Source of the DNA: JANLQX01 sp031368095
GTDB lineage: Bacteria; Actinomycetota; Acidimicrobiia; Acidimicrobiales; JANYDT01
Direction: 5' to 3'
DNA: 11,017 bases
NCBI GenBank assembly: GCA_031368095.1
Contig: JANLQX010000204.1
Coordinates: forward strand, 1-11,017
Shown here: piece after piece, positions 6,157-11,017 of the stretch
Numbering within the stretch: position 1 is the stretch's first letter
How the letters are laid out: every line of letters starts with the position of its first letter
Made by a program: the position numbers and the translations under genes
The notes under the pieces: generated by a model
What the model saw: the letters and a program-made list of their open reading frames with translations, nothing else
Database searches by the model: none
What the model was told of the DNA's origin: nothing

Positions 6157-6983
6157 AGGATGTCTGCAATTGATGTGATGAAGCTGGGCAGCGACGCGAG
6201 GCCGGCGACGGCGATGAGGATGCGGCCACCGAGCATCAACCGCGGGTCGCTCCAGACGCGTCGAACGGCGGGCTGCGTCGAAATCGCCGCGCCGACCACC
6301 ATGACGACCACGACGACGCCTCCGACAAAGACCGTGGGCAGCAGGAGCAGCATCGGCAGGTACGCCAACACCACGCTTCTCCTCGCGGCAAACAGCGGTA
6401 GTGACCGACTGACGCGTGCCATGACCGCGACACTCAAGAGGGCGTGGAAGAACGCAAGCGCAACGAAGGCCGAAACAGCGAGCCAGGCCGGGGCCACCAG
6501 ATCGAAGTCCGGATTGTTCGATCGGAGAGGCTCGACACGGCTACCTAACATCACCAGCAGGAGCCCACCCAACACGAGTCCACCGACCGGGCCATTTGGC
6601 AGCCACTTGCGCAAGACCAGGTAGATCACCGCACAGACGAGACCGGCGAAAAGCCCACCGAAGACGATGAAGCCAATCGTGCCTCCGAGCGTGATCTCAC
6701 CGACGACCTCGTCCGCTTCGGTGACCCGACCCTGGGCACGGTCGCCAGCCGTCGCAGCAAGCAGTCGCATGGCAAGCCGACCGCCAGCCCCAGCAGCGAG
6801 GAGCCCCCCAACCACGCCCCCAATCATGCCGATATCGAGGAACCACAGAGCACGCTTGGCCTGCTCCGCGAAACTCGCTCGCACGGCCGGTGGTGGGGTC
6901 ACAAAATCGAGCCGCCCCCACCTCACGGCCAGCCCCGCACCCAGCAACAGCATCGCCAGACACATAACCACGACCGGATGCAT
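6153..6983 (-). CDS. Polytopic membrane protein of unknown function
   Basis: A 276-residue integral membrane protein from ATG 6983 (a TTG at 7004 would add seven residues). Hydrophobic segments, counted from ATG, lie near 3-19, 50-68, 99-124, 131-147, 164-185, 204-233 and 251-273, giving about six or seven spans. Between spans two and three is a polar loop, AGAGGRLAMRLLAATAGDRA followed by QGRVTEADEVVGE, which together with VEPLRSNNPDFDL (150-162) I recognise as conserved in an uncharacterised actinobacterial membrane family. No catalytic or transport motif is evident. GGAG lies directly before the ATG, closer than ideal, which leaves the TTG start possible. It lies 164 bases after the PEP-utiliser remnant on the same strand and may have shared a transcript with it. 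Confidence 0.75.
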   Translation of the reverse strand: MHPVVVMCLAMLLLGAGLAVRWGRLDFVTPPPAVRASFAEQAKRALWFLDIGMIGGVVGGLLAAGAGGRLAMRLLAATAGDRAQGRVTEADEVVGEITLGGTIGFIVFGGLFAGLVCAVIYLVLRKWLPNGPVGGLVLGGLLLVMLGSRVEPLRSNNPDFDLVAPAWLAVSAFVALAFFHALLSVAVMARVSRSLPLFAARRSVVLAYLPMLLLLPTVFVGGVVVVVMVVGAAISTQPAVRRVWSDPRLMLGGRILIAVAGLASLPSFITSIADIL

Positions 6984-7146
6984 CTCCGCACAGTAGACCG
7001 GCAACCACGATCAGCGCCGGGAGGGCTGGCACGACCGGCTCGGGGTCGGACGAGCCTGGCACTGACTTCGCGACCGAACAGGTAAATGCCTTCGGCAGAA
7101 ACATAATGACAGGCGGCCGGTCGTGTTCGGTGACGCTGCCCGCGGC

Positions 7147-7570
7147 TCAGATTGCCCGGACAACTCCGGTGCTGGCGTTGACTTCCACGAGGGCACCCGG
7201 CGATGTGAACGGTCGCTCCCCTCGCACCGATGACAGTCGGTAGATCGAACTCGCGGGCAACGATCGCTGCGTGGCAAAGCGGGCCACCTTCTTCCACGAC
7301 GAGCGCGCCGAGTATTGGAAGTATTGAGTTGAACGATGGCCGATGAACGCCGCGAATGAGTACGTCGCCGGGTTCGAGTCGTTCGAGCGCATCACTCGCC
7401 CCGGTCACGATGCGCGCACGACCACGGTAGGTTTCGCCACCGATCCCGACGCCGCGGAGAACGTCGGATTGGGGCGGAGTCGCATCTGCCACAAGGTTGC
7501 TCATGATCGCCGCCGTCTCGCGTGCCATGGCCGCAGGAAATGCGTCGAGGGGAGGCGGAGCCCGATGTGC
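7147..7570 (-). pseudogene. PEP-utilising enzyme mobile domain, truncated and frameshifted
   Basis: This is the C-terminal swivelling phosphohistidine domain of PEP synthase / rifampicin phosphotransferase-like enzymes. The minus-strand frame from about 7570 reads AFPAAMARETAAIMSNLV (7545-7492), then GVGIGGETYRGRARIV, GDVLIRGVHRPSFNSI and the catalytic block GGPLCHAAIVAREFDLPTVI, in which His is the phosphorylated residue. After ATVHI the frame runs on into the next gene. The expected ending ALVEVNASTGVVRAI followed by TGA (7147-7149) is in another frame; removing one base from GCCG after the VHI codons restores it. The ATP- and substrate-binding domains are absent, replaced upstream by a transposase remnant. 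It could still make a small domain but is most likely inactive. Confidence 0.6.
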
Positions 7571-8078
7571 ACGCAGTGATCAACGATGGGGCCGGCACCG
7601 TTGTCACACACCTGGGCTTTGTAGCCGAACTCGACAGGTTTTCGGAGCCGACCTTTCGCTATCGGTCGCGCATCGGGCTCGTGGAGCGAGACGAGCCGAG
7701 AGGCACCGGGCGGGACACCGCCATCAATGCGTGTGCGGGCTTGGGTGATGAGACGTCGCGTCCGTTCCGCAAGGACCGCGAGTTCATCAAGTCGTCGGCG
7801 TGCCGCCCGCTACGGACGGCGTTTCGACTTGCCGATGGCGTCGTACTCGGCGAGAGACCGCTCGGCTAGATCAGCCAACAACCCGGTGATGACAAAGACG
7901 TTAGTCTTCGCTTCGTCAGAACGACGGCGCAGCCACACACCAATCTCGTGTTGATGATGACGGGCCGCCAATGTCCGATCGGTGTACGTCACCGTCATCC
8001 GGCTGCTTCGACACGACGCATCAACACAGCAATTCGACTGACCGCATTCGTCAACAAACCGGAGTCGTGAACCGCATC
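7561..8078 (-). pseudogene. ISNCY-like DDE transposase remnant with frameshift and nonsense codon
   Basis: On the minus strand, FDAVHDSGLLTNAVSRIAVL then MRRVEAAG (8081-7998) hits TGA. The reading continues one frame over from 7998 as MTVTYTDRTLAARHHQHEIG and LRRRSDEAKTNVFVITGLLA, reaches a TAG at 7812-7810, and then in the same frame gives RLDELAVLAERTRRLITQAR, RLVSLHEPDARPIAKGRLRK and PVEFGYKAQVCDNGAGPIVD. The RPIxKGRLxKPVEFGYKAQV block is typical of an actinobacterial transposase group usually called ISNCY; the group name is from memory. The N-terminal start and the last catalytic block are missing, and the fragment ends where the PEP-utiliser remnant begins. One lost base near 7999 and one point mutation explain the interruptions. 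Confidence 0.6.
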
Positions 8079-8210
8079 GAACCCCTGCATGCGACAGAGT
8101 TCGGACACACCGATGCCCAAGTTGATGGGCAACTTCATGGGAATAATGGGCAGCTCCGGCCGCAGATCATCTCGCCGACCCGGCGAATCAGCTGCTCATG
8201 ATCATCTTCT

Positions 8211-8255
8211 TGGAGCGGAAGACGGGATTCGAACCCGCGAACCTCACCTTGGCAA
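8211..8255 (-). tRNA. 3' fragment of tRNA-Gly(GCC): attachment-site scar
   Basis: On the minus strand the sequence gives the anticodon-loop part TTGCCAA, the 3' anticodon stem GGTGA, variable loop GGTTC, the T arm GCGGG-TTCGAAT-CCCGT, the acceptor strand CTTCCGC, discriminator T and CCA (43-45 bases). This is the exact 3' half of a tRNA-Gly with anticodon GCC; the 5' half is missing and is replaced by an A/T tract. A break inside the anticodon loop is typical of tyrosine-recombinase integration. By the geometry of such insertions, the element lies to the right of this point and the rebuilt intact tRNA should lie beyond its far end. A short hairpin (TCGCCG-acc-CGGCGA, 8172-8186) follows the CCA end. 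Confidence 0.8.
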
Positions 8256-8283
8256 AAAAAATCGATGGTCATCGATATTTTGC
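8252..8283 (-). terminator. Palindrome with T8 tract at the element junction
   Basis: ATCGAT (8261-8266) and ATCGAT (8271-8276) flank GGTC, and the outer GCAAAA (8252-8257) pairs with TTTTGC (8278-8283). Read on the minus strand, the stem-loop is followed by eight T (8261-8254) directly before the tRNA fragment. This could end minus-strand transcription leaving the element, although the stem is AT-rich and weak. It could instead be part of the recombination site. Confidence 0.4.
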
Positions 8284-8423
8284 GTGGGCCTGACCAGCGT
8301 TTATGCAGCTCAGCGTTGGTGCGGGCCTTCGGCGGCATGCCCTTCACGTCCCCGAAATGCCTCTCGTTCCCGGCGGAAATGGCACGGAAGTGGCACGGCA
8401 GGTACGTACACTTACTTTTCCCG

Positions 8424-8429
8424 TATACT
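8424..8429 (+). promoter_or_regulatory. Candidate -10 box of the AlbA_2 operon
   Basis: TATACT at 8424-8429 is a good -10 hexamer in otherwise GC-rich DNA, 108 bases before the GTG at 8537. No good -35 is seen 16-18 bases upstream. The repeated half-sites at 8495-8531 would lie in the transcribed leader, where a bound protein could block elongation or initiation of translation. Confidence 0.28.
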
Positions 8430-8452
8430 GCGGGGGGTGCTTTGGCAGGCGT

Positions 8453-8512
8453 ATGGCGAAGGACGCTGCGGACCCCGAGTCTCGCCTTTGGGCTAAATGT
8501 AACGAAATGTAA
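8453..8512 (+). CDS. Possible 19-residue leader peptide
   Basis: ATG 8453 follows GGCAGG (8445-8450), and the frame encodes MAKDAADPESRLWAKCNEM, ending with TAA inside the second AAATGTAAC repeat. The sequence looks like the start of a real protein. It may be a short leader for the AlbA_2 gene or the stump of a disrupted gene. Very short ORFs arise often by chance. Confidence 0.18.
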   Translation: MAKDAADPESRLWAKCNEM

Positions 8513-8532
8513 CTCAGGGTGGGTTACATTTC
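8495..8532. promoter_or_regulatory. Operator-like triple half-site AAATGTAAC before the AlbA_2 gene
   Basis: AAATGTAAC lies at 8495-8503 and 8505-8513, separated by one G (a 10-base period). The inverted copy GTTACATTT lies at 8523-8531 after a nine-base spacer. The inner pair extends to perfect 10-bp arms, GAAATGTAAC (8504-8513) and GTTACATTTC (8523-8532). It sits just 5 bases before GTG 8537, covering the place where a ribosome binding site would be, so a bound protein would silence the gene. The AlbA_2 protein itself ends in a winged helix and could be an autoregulator; that is inference. Confidence 0.6.
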
Positions 8533-8601
8533 AGTCGTGATCGATATCCAGCAGCTCGTCTTGGTGCTGCGTACGAAGGTGGAGACCTTCCCGCCGTTGA
8601 G

Positions 8602-9975
8602 GTGAAGTCTGCCGCGGGTGGGCTTCCGGAGTCGCTTCTCCCCACGGTCTGTGCGTTCGCAAACCGCCCCGGTGGCGGCACCATCATCCTTGGCCTCGAC
8701 GAGGCCGCTGGTTTCACCACGGTCACGTTGCCCGATCGTCGCGCGATGAAGGCAGCGCTTGCCTCAAAAGCCCGCAACGCTTTGCAACCGCCGGTGACGC
8801 TGGAGATCGATGAATCGACCGTCGACGGCGAACCGGTCATCGTGGCTGTTGTCCAGGAACTGGACCCGTCGCAGAAGCCGTGTCGAGTGAGCGGAGGAAC
8901 CCGCCGAGGTGTGTGGATCCGAGCTTGGGACGGCGATTACAGGGCGTCCGACCTCGAGATCCAAGGGCTTCTCGCCGCCCGAGGACAACCTCGCTTCGAC
9001 GCTGCCGCAGTCGATGGTGCTACCCGCGCCGATCTTGACGAGACGCTCGTTGACGACTCCGTTCGTGCCTGTCGCGGAGGATCGGAACAGCTCTCCCAAA
9101 TCGGCGACAGCGAGGAGCTCCTCTGGAGGATGGGGGTGCTCGTCGGCGACGATCGGCTCCCCTCTGTGGCGGGACTACTTGCTCTCGGCATCTATCCGCA
9201 GCAGCATCTGCCTGGTACTGGGCTACAAGCCGTTCTCGCTCCGGGACCGGAGAGAAGCCAAACGCGTGTACTCGACAGTCGACGCTTCGACGGCCCGATT
9301 CCCCGCATGCTCGCCGATGCCCTGGCATGGGTGTCGCGGTCGAGTCCAACAGAAATCCGAACCGCAACGAACGGCGGAGTACGCGACGTTCCGGCTTGGC
9401 CGACAGCGGCAGTCCGCGAGCTGATCGGCAACGCACTCATCCACCGTGATCTCGCCCCGTGGGCGCTCGGCGAAACCCCGCTGCTCCGCCTCGACCGGGA
9501 TCGACTGGTCACGAAGAACCCCGGCGGCCTCTACGGCCTCACCATCGAGCGCCTCGGACGCATCGGAGTCACCTCGGCCCGCAACGCCACCCTCGTCCGC
9601 ATCTGCCAGTACGTCCGGCTCATCGATGGAACACGAACAGTTGAAGCGCTCGCATCGGGTATCCCAATCGTGTTGGCCGCCCTGCGCGACGCCGAAATGC
9701 AACCACCACTCTTCGACGACGACGGCCTGAGATTCACCGTCGTCCTGCGCCGCAACCAACCAGCAAAAAGGCCACTCGTCCGGCCCGGCACCACAACAGC
9801 GAAAGTGCTCGCAGCACTCGGATCTGGGCCACTCGACGTCGAGCAGATCGCCGCAGCCACGGCCCTGGGAGCAGCAAACATTCGGCAACGCCTCCGCGAA
9901 CTCCGTGCCGCCGGCCTCGTTCTCCAACACGGAGGCCGCGGTCTACCCACCACCTACGAACGAGTCTCGCAATGA
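8602..9975 (+). CDS. Schlafen AlbA_2 / GHKL ATP-binding / winged-helix protein
   Basis: A 457-residue cytoplasmic protein as read from GTG 8602. Residues 1-125 are an AlbA_2 (Schlafen-type) nucleic-acid-binding domain, with KSAAGGLPESLLPTVCAFAN and GGGTIILGLDE. A linker region (140-210) includes EELLWRMGVL and LPSVAGLLALGIYPQQHLP. Residues 267-342 match the GHKL-like ATPase domain found behind AlbA_2 (AVRELIGNALIHRD; TKNPGGLYGLTIERLG). Residues 395-455 form a winged helix (LDVEQIAAATALGAANIRQR, LRELRAAGLV). Known family roles include transcription regulation and nucleic-acid processing. The family's EVK motif lies at 8599-8607, so GTG 8602 would lose its Glu. The frame is open upstream (DLPAVEVKSAAGG) but has no start codon before TAA, while GTG 8537 opens MIDIQQLVLVLR in another frame. 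A one-base loss near 8567 would join them. The stop overlaps the next start as ATGA. Confidence 0.8.
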   Translation: MKSAAGGLPESLLPTVCAFANRPGGGTIILGLDEAAGFTTVTLPDRRAMKAALASKARNALQPPVTLEIDESTVDGEPVIVAVVQELDPSQKPCRVSGGTRRGVWIRAWDGDYRASDLEIQGLLAARGQPRFDAAAVDGATRADLDETLVDDSVRACRGGSEQLSQIGDSEELLWRMGVLVGDDRLPSVAGLLALGIYPQQHLPGTGLQAVLAPGPERSQTRVLDSRRFDGPIPRMLADALAWVSRSSPTEIRTATNGGVRDVPAWPTAAVRELIGNALIHRDLAPWALGETPLLRLDRDRLVTKNPGGLYGLTIERLGRIGVTSARNATLVRICQYVRLIDGTRTVEALASGIPIVLAALRDAEMQPPLFDDDGLRFTVVLRRNQPAKRPLVRPGTTTAKVLAALGSGPLDVEQIAAATALGAANIRQRLRELRAAGLVLQHGGRGLPTTYERVSQ

Positions 9976-10467
9976 ACGGCGAAAGCGATGGTCTAGAGGA
10001 ACGGGAGCGCCAAGCGATCTTCATGGGGGCTGGGCTTGCTCTGTACCTCGGGAACAGTGTCGAGCAAGCCCTCATCAATCTGCTCATCCTTGGCGGCGTG
10101 ACTCGAGAAACCATTCCCGCCACACTTGAAGACGTGGAGCTGGCGTTTCACGAGCACGCTAAGAAAACGCTCGGCCGTCTCGTTAGTCGCCTCGGAGCGG
10201 ACACCGATATCAGCGGTATCGATGAGGTTCTGGAATGGAATTCATCTCGCACATCACTTCTTCACGAAGCGGGCGATCCACTTCATGAGCGCGCCACGAA
10301 GATCGTTGATGCTGCAGGAGTTGATCGAGATGCACCGGCTCTTTGAGGATGCCGACACGCAGATCAAGGAACTCGTAGCCAGACATCTTGAACACCTCGG
10401 CATTGATGAAGCAGCCAACGAACAGGCCCGAAACGAACTATTCGAAAAATTGCCGAACCTAAATTGA
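9972..10467 (+). pseudogene. Small helical HEPN-like protein, frameshifted in its motif
   Basis: ATG 9972 overlaps the AlbA_2 stop (ATGA), so the two are probably co-translated. The first frame gives about 90 helical residues (GAGLALYLGNSVEQALINLL; TLEDVELAFHEHAKKTLGRL) and reaches DEVLEWN. It then turns into an unlikely tail that ends near 10346. From 10243 the next frame continues well: HLAHHFFTKRAIHFMSAPRR, SLMLQELIEMHRLFEDADTQ, IKELVARHLEHLGIDEAANE, ending TGA... at 10465-10467. Dropping one T of the pair at 10241-10242 joins them as LEWNHLAHHFF in a 164-residue protein. Related proteins usually show RN-x-LAH here, the R-x4-H pattern of HEPN ribonucleases; here Arg is Trp (TGG, one transition from CGG). 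A toxin or accessory RNase partner of AlbA_2 is my inference; this copy looks dead. Confidence 0.55.
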
Positions 10468-10490
10468 CGGCGACCGGACGCGTGCCGCCC

Positions 10491-10528
10491 GGCCGGTGCG
10501 AAAGCTTCCGTTGTCGCACGTACCGGCC
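10491..10528. terminator. Imperfect hairpin between convergent genes
   Basis: GTGCGA (10496-10501) pairs with TCGCAC (10514-10519) and GGCCG (10491-10495) with CGGCC (10524-10528), with a short bulge (GTAC) on the right arm. It lies in the 86-base gap between the small gene on the plus strand and the integrase on the minus strand, where a shared stop for both transcripts is expected. There is no T tract on either side. Confidence 0.3.
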
Positions 10529-10553
10529 CTGTCTCGTGGCAGTGCTCACCTTG

Positions 10554-11017
10554 TCACGCCCGTCGCAGAATGTTGCCAAGAAGCTGAGCGGCGGCACGAT
10601 CTCCACCCGGAACGGCGTGCGCGTAGTGGTTGAGGGTCGTCGAGTAGCGGGCATGTGCGAGTCGTTCGGCGACGATCGGGGCAGCGATGCCGGCGTGGAG
10701 CATTTCGGTGGCCATGAAGTGCCGCAAGTCGTGTAGCCGGAAGTGAACGAGGCCCGCTTCGGTCCGAAGATCAATGAATCGCTTGGTGACCCAATTCGGA
10801 AGCCACGGCCGAACCCCACACACATCGGACGTGAAAACGAAGCGTTCACGGCCCTGCCGCTCACTCGACAGATCACCAAAGAACCGTCGAAGGAGATCGG
10901 CAGTCCCGTCATCAAGGAAGGCGCGGTGACAGCGATGATTCTTCGACGGCGCCAGCACCCGACCATCGATACCGTCGACGAGCGCCCGCTGGAACAACAG
11001 CGAACCAGTCACCAAGT
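10554..11017 (-). CDS. Tyrosine recombinase (integrase), C-terminal catalytic part
   Basis: The gene enters from the right edge; about 153 C-terminal residues are visible and the frame is open to the boundary. The catalytic pattern is clear, counting from the TTG at 11015: a beta-hairpin lysine in LAPSKNHRCHRAFL (Lys25), HDLRHFMATEMLHAG with His95 and Arg98, ERLAHARYSTTLNHYAH with His121 and the nucleophile Tyr131. The first catalytic arginine and the core-binding domain lie beyond the window. Such enzymes integrate and excise elements at tRNA genes, in agreement with the tRNA-Gly fragment at 8211. The stop is followed by a convergent gene. Confident family call. Confidence 0.9.
   Translation of the reverse strand, partial: LVTGSLLFQRALVDGIDGRVLAPSKNHRCHRAFLDDGTADLLRRFFGDLSSERQGRERFVFTSDVCGVRPWLPNWVTKRFIDLRTEAGLVHFRLHDLRHFMATEMLHAGIAAPIVAERLAHARYSTTLNHYAHAVPGGDRAAAQLLGNILRRA

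Larger units (their letters stand above)
8211..11017. mobile_element. One end of a tRNA-Gly-targeted integrative element (runs off window)
   Basis: The region is bounded on the left by the displaced tRNA-Gly 3' half and includes a tyrosine recombinase at the right edge. It carries an AlbA_2/ATP-binding gene and a small overlapping gene between them. No phage structural, conjugation or replication gene is visible in this part. The distance from the att site to the end of the integrase gene is about 2.3 kb, more than usual, so the cargo sits between the integrase and this end. The size and far boundary are unknown. Confidence 0.55.

Noticed and set aside
8303..8512. Plus-strand frame next to the att scar (contains GGNGTEVARQV) as an integrase tail
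   Set aside because: The few residues recall sequence after some integrase genes, but no catalytic motif is present.
9223..9930. 235-residue minus-strand frame opposite the AlbA_2 gene
   Set aside because: Antisense shadow; the plus strand has consistent domains over the same bases.

Overview
The window is GC-rich, and its recognisable proteins are of actinobacterial type: a MarR regulator, an FMN split-barrel protein, a small lipoprotein, a polytopic membrane protein and a collagen-like secreted-protein family. I infer an actinomycete-related bacterium, possibly Acidimicrobiia, but nothing here proves the class.

Region 1 (1-3339) has mostly intact genes on the plus strand: the end of a MarR regulator, a 646-residue fusion of an ECF sigma factor, ankyrin repeats and an F1-ATPase beta-like domain, and a pyridoxamine-phosphate-oxidase-like protein. 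The fusion is the most unusual gene. Its third part follows the F1 beta subunit without gaps at four landmarks, but the P-loop lysine and the catalytic glutamate are both replaced, so it is probably a binding or sensing module.

Region 2 (3340-8210) is a decay zone. It holds remnants of at least four insertion sequences (IS21-like, ISL3-like, IS256-like and one ISNCY-like transposase), a frameshifted PEP-utiliser domain and a collagen-like gene that has lost its signal peptide. Two genes look intact: a 146-residue lipoprotein (minus) and a membrane protein with about six or seven spans (minus).

Region 3 (8211-11017) reads as one end of an integrative element. It starts at a 3' fragment of tRNA-Gly(GCC), broken in the anticodon loop, and reaches a tyrosine recombinase that runs off the right edge. 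Between them lies a two-gene plus-strand unit: a Schlafen/AlbA_2 protein with a GHKL-type ATP-binding domain and a winged helix, overlapping by ATGA a small helical protein with a HEPN-like motif. The small gene carries two lesions in that motif (Arg to Trp and one extra T), and the first gene has an apparent frameshift near its start. A 10-bp inverted repeat with an extra half-site precedes the unit and is a good candidate operator.

The most interesting cross-region observation is that this operator-like site (8495-8531) and another at 5738-5774 share exactly the same 37-bp geometry (9-mer, G, same 9-mer, 9-nt spacer, inverted 9-mer) with unrelated sequences.
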